From the NCBI RefSeq assembly GCF_005239225.2, contig NC_133284.1, positions 48,702,697-48,766,696 of the forward strand: DNA of 64,000 nucleotides, in the 5' to 3' direction. This DNA comes from Populus alba. Its lineage: Eukaryota; Streptophyta; Magnoliopsida; Malpighiales; Salicaceae. The first letter of the stretch is position 1; each line of letters starts with the position of its first letter. This document shows positions 25,362 to 36,729 of this stretch, in pieces. The translations under genes and the position numbers were made by a program. A model generated the notes under the pieces. That model saw only the letters and a list, made by a program, of their open reading frames with translations, did not search any database and was not told the DNA's origin.

Positions 25362-25935
25362 TCATATTTTCATACAATAAAAATTCAAAAAATATATTTT
25401 AGCATGTATTATAGATTTTAATAACCATTTTATTAAAGCCATTAGAATTATGCTAATATTTCAAAAATACTAAAAAAAATTATTTTGTTTTCTTTTAATA
25501 TCTAGGATTATGAATTTATATGTAAGACATATTCTCAATATTAAAAAGTAGTTCTTTTATATATAGACATTAGAACGGTTAGGTTTTACACAATAAGATA
25601 AAAATCTCCTTACTAAGAAAGACTTATCTTAAACTTTAGACAAACCAACAATTAAATAACACAAATACCTTAGCATTTATCAGACAATTAAACAATGCAG
25701 TTTACCTTAAATAAGGCGTATTTGGGGTGTTAATATCTTCTCTTTACGCAACCAGTCCCCGAGCCAGATCTCTGAGACCAGTTAGGGTTTCTAGTGACCA
25801 TAATACTAGGTGAGGACTCCTATTCTCTCTTTACACTAATAAAAGACAAGAAATCCTTATCTTCCCCGTTTTCCGATATTATACAAGAGTGGACGCATAT
25901 TGGTCGCAACGCCGCAAACATGCGAAGCTCTTCTA
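24821..25935 (+). mobile_element. Gypsy-type LTR fragment, second copy
   Basis: This shares with 1-1595 the CTTTACGCAACCAGTCC, CCAGTTAGGGTT, CTAGTGACC and ACTAGGTG words (25745-25815) and the TTTACATGCATACG word. A CT-rich block (24940-24990) and AT-rich centre follow the same plan. It abuts copy B of the segmental duplication at about 25940, whereas the first copy is far from copy A. It was therefore not part of the duplicated unit, or was lost from copy A. Confidence 0.5.
25340..25363. repeat. (AT)n microsatellite
   Basis: An AT dinucleotide run follows a poly-A stretch inside the LTR fragment. Confidence 0.95.
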
Positions 25936-28127
25936 ATAATATTTAATCTGTATTTACAATTATAACCCTACAACGAGATAAAATTCGATATAAAATTGCA
26001 TACAGAAATTGAGTGAGTCTGGTAGGAGAAAATAGGGATTAAATTGAACAAATATTTCACTTTCTTTCTCCGTGGATCATACTTGCAAACATGTATGAAC
26101 ACATAATAATATAATATAAAGACAATAACAAATAACACAAGAATCAGTAGAAATACACACCTTGTTTGTAGTACGTAGAGACAGAAACGAATGGAAGATT
26201 CACGATCACTTAGACACCCCCTCTCTATCAATCGATTGCAACCACAAATATAATCCTTAATGTATGTAGTGTTGCTCTAATTATGATCTCTCAAGGTTTT
26301 TTTCTTTTTCTTTTTCTTTAGAAAATGATGATTAGGGGGGGGGGGGAACGAACGAAAGGACCTGAAAAGAAGACAACAATTAATTAAATGAAGAATACGC
26401 TCTGCCACTTCCAAGGATGAAACTCGAGCTATATGATTGTCCCTATATCCCACTCAAGGAATATGATTTGCCCATAAAGAAAAGGAAAAAAAAAAAAAAG
26501 ACATTCCTTGCTTTAAACTTGGTTTACTTATGAAGTAAGCTAATGACATCAACATTTGCAGGCTAAAGAGAGATTCTCATTTCAATTTTTATTTTTTTAT
26601 TCTTTTTTGGGTGCATGCAGGCCAATGGCTTCATGGGTAAGCGAAAAAATTGCTGCTGACCAATTTAATTTTCTATCATAGGAAGATGATAACAATAAAA
26701 ACATTTTTTTTTTCTTATAATGAAAGTATTTTAAGTTGGCTTGCGGCTGTGATTCAACCTGTTTTTAATGAAATTTTAAATTTTTTTCTTCAGATTAATT
26801 TTTTGAATGGTTTTAATATATTTATATCAAAAATAAATATTAAAAATAAAAAAAAATTACTTTAATATATTTTTAAATAAAAAATATTTTAAAAAAATTA
26901 TATTTTTAATATCTAAAATATGACTGGTTAATCAAGTGACGCGAACCCATTAAATGGGTTTTTTCCTTAGAATATCAGGTTTAAAATTTTAGTATAAACC
27001 ATATAAAATATTTTTTATATGCAAACGAATCTACGGCCTGCAACTAGATTTTGCATGCCACTCGTGACCTGTATTTGAGAAATCATGATATGGTATAAAA
27101 TACAGAGGAAATAAGAACTAAGAAAGTTAAAAGCACACAAATTAATTAGACGTCTGCCCCTGTATTATGGAAGTGAAATAATTTTGATCGTTTAACTATT
27201 TATATATAATAAATTGTTTGGTAATTTAATTATGTTATCGTAATTGTGGATGTATTGTTATTTATAATTATTTCTGCATACATTGTTTCTATTGGGTTTA
27301 AACAAAAATAGTAATATATTTCATATTCATAATTAAAATGCATAACAGTTGCCTAGAAAAAAGAAGAAGATAGGTTTTAGTTCTTTTTAAGTGAGAGAAA
27401 AGAGAGTTCTATTAGTGGTGGTTATAATTAATCGCTATTTTACTCACTCTTTGCTAAGGACCGGGTTTTGTTTTATCAACAAAAAAATTAAACATATAAA
27501 CTTTTATTACATATTTTTTTACATAAAAAAATATCAAGTGTAAATTAAAAAATTTATACATGTATCTAATTAAATAAATTAAAAATCATTTATGTCAACA
27601 AATGAAAAAAAAAACATGAGGGGGGTGTAGATTAAAATATTAGATCTCGAAACATGATTCATTTACCTGATTGTGTTTAATGACTTTGATTATTAAAATT
27701 AATTTTTTTATTTAATCAAATAACTGTAGAAATAGATACACATAAAATTGATTGTATCAAATTAAAGAAAAAAAATATCTTGCAAGGTTGCACTTACTAA
27801 AACTATTATCCAAAAATAAATATTTTTTTATTCTTAAGAATAAAGATCAATTATATAAAACATAAAAAAAAAAATTTATAGATGAGTTAGAAAAATCTCT
27901 TTAAAAATTAAATATTTACAAAATACTTTAAAAACAAGAAATTTAAAAAGGCTAAATGAAAAAAAATCAAAGAGAAGCAGTATTAATTTAAATATAAATT
28001 AAAAAACACATATAAAAAAGCATGATTGTTTTTCTTAAAACCAAAATTACTAGAACAAAGCCAAACACTATTGGGCCTAATAAGCCAAGGCAACAGCTAG
28101 CCCATTTAGGAGGGCTCATGTGGGGGC

Positions 28128-28128
28128 C

Positions 28129-28156
<28 letters not shown>
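28128..28156. repeat. (TA)n microsatellite
   Basis: A TA dinucleotide run in copy B. Copy A has no run at the matching place (about 7105), although it has its own TA run at 6968-7000. Confidence 0.95.
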
Positions 28157-28161
<5 letters not shown>

Positions 28162-28444
28162 TTGAGACAATCAGCATGTCATCTATTCTAATGTTTTTTT
28201 ATATAAAAAAAAAAGTCAAACGGCACGTTGTTTGACTTTGCTAAGATTCTAGCCACTGACCCAATTTTTCAACCTATTTTTTACTCTTTATTTTTGTAAG
28301 AACTTTGAAATCATCATCCATTTGTGGTTTCTTTTTTACTTTGATCCCCAAACTTTTATTTTTATCCTTAGTCAACAAATTTGATTCAATTATAATTTAA
28401 TTTGGCTCTTCATGATATATAGATTTTAAAAAATATTGTTGTTA

Positions 28445-28945
28445 GAGAATAATATAAATGATATCTTGAAACTTTATCTAATAACTGAAATTATTAGATT
28501 GAGATAATTCATTAACATGATATCAAAGTCATGTTAATCAAGTTGTTATGAGTTCAAATTTCATCATCTTTATTCTATTTGATAAAAATTAAACATATGT
28601 AGTGTGAGCATCTGCAAGTTTAAATCCCAAAAAGCTTTTATTTGAAGGGGTATGTTAGATAATAATATAAATCATATATTAAAGCCTCACCTAACAGCTT
28701 AAGCTTTTAGGTGAGATAGTTCTTTAACATGGTATCAAAGCAAGTTTGGGTAAGATGCTTCTTTAACATGGTTATTTGACATTAATGATAAGTGATCACG
28801 AGTTTAAATCTCATTACCTCTATTCTATTTTATAAAAAATAAGTATAAGGTATTATGGCATGTGCAAGTTTCAACATTAAATAGCTTTCATTTAAAAGGA
28901 TGTGTTTGAGAATAATATAAATCATATCTTGTAACTTTTATATAC
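28445..28945 (+). repeat. Two tandem copies of the dispersed ~240-bp element
   Basis: This is the copy-B counterpart of 7395-7920, with the same two-unit arrangement. The tandem state therefore existed before the segmental duplication. Confidence 0.5.
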
Positions 28946-29047
28946 ATGTTCTTCTTTTTTCTTTATTCTTTTTTGGTTGCAAAAGTCATAAGCTTGAACT
29001 CGGATGTGTACATTGCCGATAAATGCATATATGGGCCTGCAACTTCA

Positions 29048-29249
29048 TTTTGCTTGTAATGCTCTTTTGTTTTTATGTTTAAAATTTTATTTTTTTGTTA
29101 AAAAAATATATTTTTTTATATTTTTAAATTGTTTTGATGTGTTGATATCAAATATTTTTTTTTTAAAATAAAAAAAATATTATTTTATTATATTTCTAAT
29201 CAAAAAAACACTTTGAACCACAACCATCATTACAATTCCAAACACACCC
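29048..29249 (-). mobile_element. Tourist-like MITE relative, reversed
   Basis: Read on the minus strand it starts GGGTGTGTTTGGAATTGTAA next to TTA (plus strand TAA 29250-29252). This is the same insertion as at 8701-8895, turned around with the inverted module. Confidence 0.5.
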
Positions 29250-29965
29250 TAACTCACATCAAAGTCTTTTGAACTCTTTAATAGTACATGATAGCATAAG
29301 AGTTGAATCTATATTATTTGAACCTTATTACTTTCAATTAAGTCCTTCTTTTAATAAGATTAGGGTATCAAGTGATGTATTAGTATATTTCTTTAAAAAA
29401 TCAACACTAATTAAAATTTTAAATTTGATATGCATCAAGAAAATGAATATATTATTTATTTCTTAAAAAGTTACACTACTTTTTTTTTTTAGTTCTAGGA
29501 TGTGAATTTTTTAAATTCTATTTCAATAAATTAAAAAAACAATGATACCAAGTTGAAAAAATAAAATGTTATAAAAATAATTGAAATTTTGGATTAAGCA
29601 TTTATAATGGATGTAATAAGTATTACTATTTTTATTTAAACCCAATAGGAACAATATAAATAAAAATTATTATAACTACTATCGCAACACATAAATAGGA
29701 TTATAATAACATAATTAAATAATCAAACGATTCATTACATAAAAATAATAAAATAATCAAAATTATTTCACTCCCGTACAAAGAGGACATACAACTAATT
29801 TATCTATAGTTTATTTTATACCAAAATAAAATACCATGATTTCTCAAATATATATCATGAGTTAGATTGTGTTAAGTAATATAATGCATGATACTTTTTA
29901 AAAAAGTTTTTTTTTACTTGAATTAAAATAATTTTTTTTCAAAGTTTATTTATTTTTTATATCAG
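29250..29965 (-). repeat. Segmental duplication, copy B, inverted module
   Basis: This is the reverse complement of 7926-8700. On its left is the reversed MITE (29048-29249). On its right is a plus-oriented tail of the same MITE family ending CTCAAACACCC then TTA at 30095-30097. Two inverted MITE sequences therefore bracket the flipped segment. Confidence 0.8.
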
Positions 29966-30094
29966 TACATTTAAATTATCAAAAATCTACTCCAAAATAT
30001 TAATTTAATATTTTTAAATTTATATATATTTTTAGAATACACTAAAACAAAATTTTAAAATTTAAAGAAACTTGTACTGTGTTCTCAAACACCC
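29966..30094 (+). mobile_element. MITE tail at the inversion edge
   Basis: It ends AAACTTGTACTGTGTTCTCA then AACACCC and TTA. This resembles the right ends of the Tourist-like copies at 8701-8895 and 39374-39583. Its left end cannot be placed. Confidence 0.4.
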
Positions 30095-30097
30095 TTA

Positions 30098-31009
30098 ATC
30101 TAGTTCAAAAGATAGTAATTTGTTCCGCATTACCAAAAAAAACTTAATCTAGTTCAAAAGATTTCTCTTGATATTTTTACTTTCACATTTTACCGAGAAA
30201 CATTCAATATGCATCTTAAATCGAAGTTTTTGATACTTCAATTGATTAAAGTAAAAATTATTTAATAAAAAGTGTATGTTTCAAAGTTTTTAGTTAAAAG
30301 TTTTTCTCCTACATTCTTCTTTTCAATCTGGTATCAATGTTTTTTATTTTTTCATTTTATCTGCATATGTGGCAAAAAAAAAACCAATTTATGAATTAAT
30401 TTTCTAATATATGATAAAATATTAATGATTAAAATTTAAATGTATTGACACATAATCAATCAATGTATGTTAATCATAAAACACTTAAAATTGCTTGATT
30501 TTACTATTATATTTTGATTAGTATTGATGGTTGATTCCACTCTTGATAACATTAATAGTTGCTTTGGCATAACAATAGCTCTTGCTATAACTAGTGTTGT
30601 TTTTTTGTTTTTTTAATTTTTAAAAAGAAAAAAATAATTTCATCATACCAAATAAAATACAAATGCATCATTATTTTTATATTATATCATTAAAAAATAT
30701 AACTTGCGATTAGATATGTTACGCATTGCCAAGTTTCATTGATAAAAAGATCTAAATATGTTGAGTTGTATGTATCCTCTTTTTCTAGCCAGAAACAATT
30801 ACTAGACATTTATTGGAAAAGAGAAAAAACTAGATCATATATATAATTACAAGATCTAGATCTAAACTAACTATGTAACCTGCTGCACTCTGCACTCTGC
30901 ATCGGGTTGAATAAAAAAACAATTGAAGAAAAAAAAGATATTCAGCAAATAAAAATGTGTTTTAAATAAGGGAAAAAAAATAAAAACATAGTCGGACAAT
31001 GAAAACATG

Positions 31010-31066
<57 letters not shown>

Positions 31067-31189
31067 ACTATGTTAACCTACTAAACTTGAGATCTAAATA
31101 AACTTGAAAAAACATTAAAGCCCAATTCAATTAACCGAACATTAAAGCATCAAATTAAAAATATAAATATACAAAAAGAAAAAAAATAT
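30098..31189. other. AT-rich intergenic DNA
   Basis: No gene or clear element was seen. It contains a short direct duplicate TTAATCTAGTTCAAAAGAT (at 30096 and 30147) and a long TA microsatellite. Confidence 0.5.
31012..31064. repeat. (TA)n microsatellite, longest in the window
   Basis: About 50 bases of uninterrupted alternating A and T. Confidence 0.95.
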
Positions 31190-32105
31190 AGCAATTATAA
31201 ATTAAAAAAAAATACCTAAGGCTGATGGGTCAACCCACCTAACCTATAGACCAAGTTATAAGACTGAGATAACCCGATAAAAAATAAAATAAAGAAAATA
31301 ACAAAACCTATTTTAAAAATGTTTAATGTTGAATCATGAAAAGGATTAGAAAACTAGCAATTATAAGCCTAAAAAAGAGTTAAGCTTACCCAAGTCAACT
31401 CACCACACCCACGAGTCTAGTCTTAAAACTAGAATAACCCTGTAACTAAAGGAAAATGAAGATAATCAATAACCCTGATTTTCTCAAGAGAATCAAGAAA
31501 AAAAACAATGTTGAATTATAATATGGCACAAAAATAAGTAAAAAAGAAAAAAGAAAAACGATGTCAACCCTTGTAAGCTTATAAAACCTAAGCCCTAGGC
31601 TGTTTGATCGAAAGCATGAAAAAAAAAAAAAAAAAACCTCAGAGATCAATCAACAAATTAAATATTGAAAGAAAAAAATCATAACACAAAAGTATCCAAA
31701 AGGAAGAAAAAAAAAGTTATTAAAAGGCAAAACAAATGGCGTGAACCATCTAGGTTGAACCATCAAATCCAGGAGTTAGGTCTAGAGATTAGGATAACTT
31801 TATAAAAAAAAAAAACCACGAAGCCTATTTATATAAAAAAAAAAAATCAAAGTCGAGTAATGAGACCAAAAAAGAAAAAAAGTCTAAAAAAAAAAATAGG
31901 AAACTCATGTCAGCTTACAAAACTCATGACTCAAGTCATTTGATTAAAGGCACCAAATCCGGAAAAACCATAATTCTTGAATTTTAAAAAATTTAATGTT
32001 AAATGATAAAATTGATTGAAGAATAAAATTGAAAATAATTGAAAGCTTACAAAAAAAAAAAGGCAAGGAAAAAATCATGAAAAAAAATCCACGACCAAAT
32101 TTGAA
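31190..32105 (-). repeat. Tandem repeat family of about 155 bp, locus 2 (reversed)
   Basis: Reverse complements of the family landmarks recur: GGTCAACCCACC, AAGTCAACTCACC, AAAACTAGAATAACCC and AATGTTGAAT. Units are more diverged than at 3715-4625, and poly-A blocks separate them. Confidence 0.65.
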
Positions 32106-33149
32106 ATTTTAAAAAATAAAAATTCTAGATTGAAGATGCAATAAGAAAAAATAACTTACAAAAGAGCCAAGATAAAAATTGACAAATCCAAAGAATAAGG
32201 ACTGATATGCAAATATACTCAACCAAGAGGACTGGCATGAAATTTTAAATGCTGGGCATGAATCGCGAGGGAGGATAGAGAAAAGAAAACAAACAAAGGC
32301 AGCTTCTCCGACTACAATCTGTTCATCAAAAAGCAACACACATCCCCTAGGGTAAAAGAGAACTTCATGAGGAATCCAATGACATGGTGGAAGGAATTGT
32401 TAGTCATCTTATGAAGGTACATATGCCATATCATATACGCTTGACAACTTTTTTTTAATCACTTCAAAAGACCAATCTACCTCTAAACTAACTTGCTTAT
32501 AACTAAAAAAAATTCATGTGTAAACACGAAATTGCCCCTAAACCATGCCTAAATTTTTTTGAGACATTAAGATTTCGTCGCACTATGAATAGTGAAAATA
32601 CATGAATGCCCCCAAAGCAAGCCTTAATTAATTCTAACATAAAGGATAAGGTAGTAATTAAACTTTGCAAAAAGACATGAAATCTCAAAAAAAAAAAAAA
32701 AAAACCTAGCAACCAAATATCTTAGTATTTTATTTTAAGGGTAGTAAAGGTTTTTCACTATTAAAAAAATATGAAAATATGTTTGTATCCCCACTAAATA
32801 TGTGAATAATAAATGGATCACATATAAAAAAAATATTTTACCTCTAAACTTAGTTTTCTTACCAAATTGGAGGAAGCTAGGTTTTTGGGTAGTTTTGAAG
32901 GAAAATAAAAAAAGAGCGCTATTAGTAGAGGTTATAATTATAAAGTTATTTGGTGATGATTGCTCTTAAAAGTTTTTGCATAAAAATACTCCAAAACTTC
33001 ATTTTGATTATTGATTTCCAAATAATTTTCAAAACGTTTTTCCAATTTTACCGAGCATTGTTTTATAGTGATTTTTGGAACAAAACATCAATTTTATTAT
33101 AAAAAAAAGTAAATAATTCCTTATTTTATTGTTAAATTAACAAAAACTA
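32106..33149. other. AT-rich intergenic DNA
   Basis: No gene is supported. Poly-A and poly-T blocks and low-complexity words dominate. The minus-strand open frames at 32109-32339 and 32503-32712 are hydrophobic low-complexity translations of T-rich DNA. Confidence 0.45.
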
Positions 33150-33830
33150 ATTGTGAGGCTCACAAAGCATTATTAAGGTGGGTTTTTTTTTTTCTTTCTT
33201 TCTTTTGTTTATTTTAGATTTTTATTTTTATTTTATAATTCAATATTAGGTTTGTTCATTCTAGTCTCATGATCTAGGTTACATTTTGTTTTTTATTTTT
33301 ATTTTTTATTTTATTTTTTTTAGTTTCATCATATAATGTTGGGTTTATTGGGAATTGAGCTTCATAATTTATTTTAATTTTTTTTTCTATAGGGTTATTC
33401 AAGCCACATGATTCGGGTTGCGGGCTTGACATATTAACCTAAATTAACTCAAGTTGTTTGTTTTTTTGGTTTTTTTTAATTAATTTTTTTTTTAATTTCA
33501 TCATTCAATATTGAGTTGATTAGAAATTAAATTTCATAATTTTTTTTTATTTTTTTCTATAATCATTTTGGTTTCATGATCTATGTCTCGTATTTGACAT
33601 ATTGACTTAATTGACTTGGGTTCAATCCAATATGTTTATGTGTCAATATTTTTTTTCAAAAAAGATATCATCTTGAAATAGTTTTTAGTCAATCTATTTT
33701 TAATAATTTTCTGAGTTGTCTTTGAATCTGTCAAGTTAACTGAGTGACATCGGATTAACTCCCACATAATTTGAATTTTCTTTTCTTTTACACTATAATA
33801 TTTTAAAAAAAAAACATTATGTCTTGATAT
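33150..33830 (+). repeat. Tandem repeat family of about 155 bp, locus 3
   Basis: The same orientation and landmarks as 3715-4625: AATGTTGGGTTTATTGGGAA (33336), ATATTGAGTTGATTAGAAAT (33508), and CGGGTTGCGGGCTTGACA near 33415-33430. Confidence 0.65.
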
Positions 33831-34059
33831 ATGTGTATCTATTTGATATTGTGTTTTTAAGTGTGCTTAAAAATATATTTTCTTAAAAAAATATTAAATT
33901 AATGCTTTTTCTAATGTTTTTCGAAGATTTAAGTTAAAAGTTTGTAATTGATTAGTAAATATAGTTTATATTGGCTTTTTTTTTCTTTTAGTTTTGTGTT
34001 TATTGGTAAATCATCTCTATCAATCATTATGAATGTATAAAAGGGCTCAATGCTCCTTT

Positions 34060-34508
34060 TACTATTTACCTAGACTCAGAGCACTATGGATTGAAGCAGT
34101 GTAATAACAACCCAGTCCTTGCCACAAAGAGTTGCAAGGGTAGCATGGGAGAGGTGGGGCTGTCTTTTCACTATGATGTATTTGGCATTGAATGAATGTT
34201 TAGGGAGAAGATGGTCACTTCAAGTTTTGGTAGGGTTTCCCTAGGCATCAGCTAGGCCCACACCCCCACGTGAGAACACCTGGTGCTTGGGATGACCTGC
34301 CCTTGCACTAGGTCAGACCCGATCGCCATGTGGCACTGGGCTGGCTTGCCCTTGCCCTAGGCGTGAGTCAACCCAAGCCCCCACGTGGGGACACCTAGCG
34401 CTTGGGTTGCCTGCCCTTGTGTTGGGTTAGACTCGAGTGCCAGATGGCGCTAGGGCTGGCTTCCCTTGCCCTGGGCAGGAGCCAAGCCTGCGCCCCCATG
34501 TAAGGACA
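34060..34508. repeat. GC-rich tandem repeat of about 125 bp (left part)
   Basis: Successive units share CACCCCCACGTGAG / CCCCCACGTGGGGACA, GCTTGGG.TGCCTGCCCTTG, CAGATGGCGCTAGGGCTGGC and CCCTTGCCCT. GC content is far above the surroundings. Solo LTR 1 interrupts the array at 34509, and the array resumes at 35542. Confidence 0.75.
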
Positions 34509-35541
34509 TGATTAGTACTTAAAAGTGTATTTTTATCAAGGTTTTATATCATCATTTTGCACTTGAAGTATCAATAATTCCTTAACTAGAACATGTTTTA
34601 TAATAACAAGTCTGATAATATAAGATAGCTTTAATTTATGGTAAATGCTCATTTTAAATGCAGGCATATCTCACAATTCAAAGAATTGATTGATGTGATT
34701 AACTATTGAAAGTGAAAGGACAAAGAAAATGCTAAACTTAGAAAAGAGATGTTGATTTAATTCAAATTGAAACAATGTTTAGTCATCGGGTCATATCTGG
34801 AGCTGTAGATCTTGGATTTTAGTTTGGTTTATATGGCTAGAAAGCTAAGACATAGACCTAAAACATTCATGAGGGTCCAAGACTCAATTCTATCATTTGA
34901 AAGTCCAAATCTTAGCATCAAAAAAGAAGTTTGAATTTGTCCTACAGCCCAAACATTATTCAGTGTTCAGCCTATATCTCGAGTTTTAGAAGTCCAAATG
35001 ACCTCATTCTTGTTTTGTTGGAAAGCTGAGATAATTTCCGAGAACTTTCATGAAGACTATCTGTTCAAATTTTGATGTTAGCAATGACATTTTCTGCAGA
35101 TAAAAAGATAAGAATTGTTACCAAGTCAAAAGGTGGTCACCCATTCAACAATTAGTCATCAAATCAATAGTTCTAAATTTTGGTTTATTAAAGGAGACAT
35201 TTGCCATGCATTTAGGCATCTTGGTATTTAGATCAAGATCACTCTTTTTCTTTTTATTTTGTACATCCTTTATGTGTGGTTTCTAGTTGATTAATAAAAA
35301 GAGTTTATATTATACTTATTTCTAATACTATTAGTGGATCCTCTAACCTTGACAATTGTTTATATCTTTGATTAATACTCATATCAATATCAGATCTCAA
35401 AAGTTCTCTTCAACTCCTTTTCATTTGTTTTTATAATTTTATATAGTTCACATCCTTGTGGTTCGACCATGTTCTTGCCGGGTTATTTATTACTTCGACA
35501 CTCCTGCATTTGGGATAAGACATCAATCTTTGATCGTGTCA
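34509..35541 (+). mobile_element. Solo LTR 1 (1033 bp)
   Basis: It begins TGATTAGTACTTAAAAGTG and ends TTGATCGTGTCA, the TG...CA ends of an LTR. The flanks are GGACA (34504-34508) and AGACA (35542-35546), a 5-bp target duplication with one mismatch. It interrupts a GC-rich tandem unit that continues on the other side. It is related to the longer reversed copy at 36730-38293 but lacks about 530 bp corresponding to 37010-37560. No internal retroelement genes are present. Confidence 0.8.
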
Positions 35542-35660
35542 AGACACCGAGTGCTTGGGTTGCCTATCCTTTTACGGGGTCAGACCCGCATGCCACGTGG
35601 CGTTGGGGCTGACTTGCCCTATTCCTAGGGCTAAGGGTCAGACTCTATGTTGTGCTAGGG
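35542..35660. repeat. GC-rich tandem repeat of about 125 bp (right part)
   Basis: This resumes the interrupted unit: GTGCTTGGGTTGCCT, GGTCAGACCCGCATGCCACG, TGGCGTTGGGGCTGAC. It confirms that the LTR landed inside the array. Confidence 0.75.
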
Positions 35661-35965
35661 CAAAAAATAATAATATTTTTTAGTATTAATACTTTCAATG
35701 ATAATAAACATAATAATCTTTGTACCCCAAATAATAATATTTTTTATATTAATAGTTTGAAATACAATAAAATAATTATTATTGCTTTCAATTATAATAA
35801 AAATAAAAATATTTGTATTGCAAATAATAATATTTTTTATATTAATGCTTTGAACTATAATATAAATAGTAATATTTATAACACAAATAATAGTATTAAT
35901 ATGAATACCTTCAATTATAATAAAAATAATAATATTTATGGCACACATAATTATAATAATAATAA
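35661..35965. repeat. AT-rich tandem repeat of about 63 bp (left arm)
   Basis: Units start AATAATAATATTTTTTATAT and contain CTTTCAATTATAATAAAAAT. Three to four units of about 63 bp are present, one of them with an extra 30 bp. On translation the unit length, a multiple of three, keeps an Asn/Ile-rich frame open, which is an artefact of periodicity. A related array lies in reverse orientation at 38576-38715. Confidence 0.75.
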
Positions 35966-36009
35966 TTTTAAATTTTATCCTTCAAATCAACTATATGGTT
36001 TTTCTTTGT

Positions 36010-36729
36010 TGGTAATAACATGTTGGACCTGGACGTGTCCACGTCCAACCCCATGCTGGGTTGGACGCGTCCACTCCATGTTGGACCTAGACGTATCCAT
36101 GCCCAACCCCAAGTTAGGTATGCACACGTCCCCGCCCAACTCCATGTTGAACCTGGACGTGTCCTTGCCCAACCCAATGTTGGGTCTGGACACGATCATG
36201 TCCACCACCATGTTAGGCCTGGAAGTGTCCACGCCAAACCCCATGTTGGGTTTAGACGCAATTGCGACCAACTCCATATTGGGCCTAGGCCCAACCGCGT
36301 ACACCTCCATGTTAAGCCTGGATGCGTCCACCTCCATGTTGGGCCTAGACGCGTCCACGCCTAACTCGAGGTTGGCCTTGGACACATCCACACCCAAAAC
36401 CACGTTGCACTAGACGCGTCCGCGACCACCTCTAGGTTGGGCCGGGACGTGTCTGCGCCTAGCCCAACGTTGGCCCTGGACGCGTCCCCGCCCAACCCCA
36501 CGTTGGGTCTGGAGCGACCGTGTCCAACCAAATATTGGACCTGAACGAGTCCCCACCCAACCCCATGTTGGGTATGGAGCAACCGCACCCAATTATATGT
36601 TGGACCTGGAAGCGTCCGCGCCCAATCCCATGTTGGCTCTGGACGCATTCGCAGACAACTCCAGGTTGGGCCTGGATGCATCCTTGCTCGACCCCACATT
36701 GGGTATGGAGTGACCGCGCCTAACCACAT
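36010..36729. repeat. 33-bp CpG-rich minisatellite (left part)
   Basis: The unit is close to ATGTTGGACCTGGACGCGTC followed by CACGCCCAACCCC, 33 bp. About 20 variant copies occur before the LTR insertion at 36730. Because 33 is a multiple of three, frames stay open on both strands and read as 11-residue repeats (such as MLGLDASTPNP). Differences between units are concentrated at CpG sites, with CG changed to TG or CA. Confidence 0.9.
36725..36729. other. Target site duplication (left) of solo LTR 2
   Basis: CACAT here is repeated exactly at 38294-38298, immediately outside the TG...CA ends of the LTR. Confidence 0.9.

Larger units (their letters stand above)
25945..28945 (+). repeat. Segmental duplication, copy B (direct part)
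   Basis: This is the counterpart of 5386-7925. The left 400 bp are near identical (only scattered substitutions and a longer G run at 26335-26346). Further right, copy B has an extra block of about 555 bp (26975-27530). The extra block itself resembles 8035-8350 (GAAATCA.GATATGGTATAAAAT, GTGAAATAATTTTGAT.GTTT, TCTATTGGGTTTAAA). No gene is supported. Confidence 0.85.
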
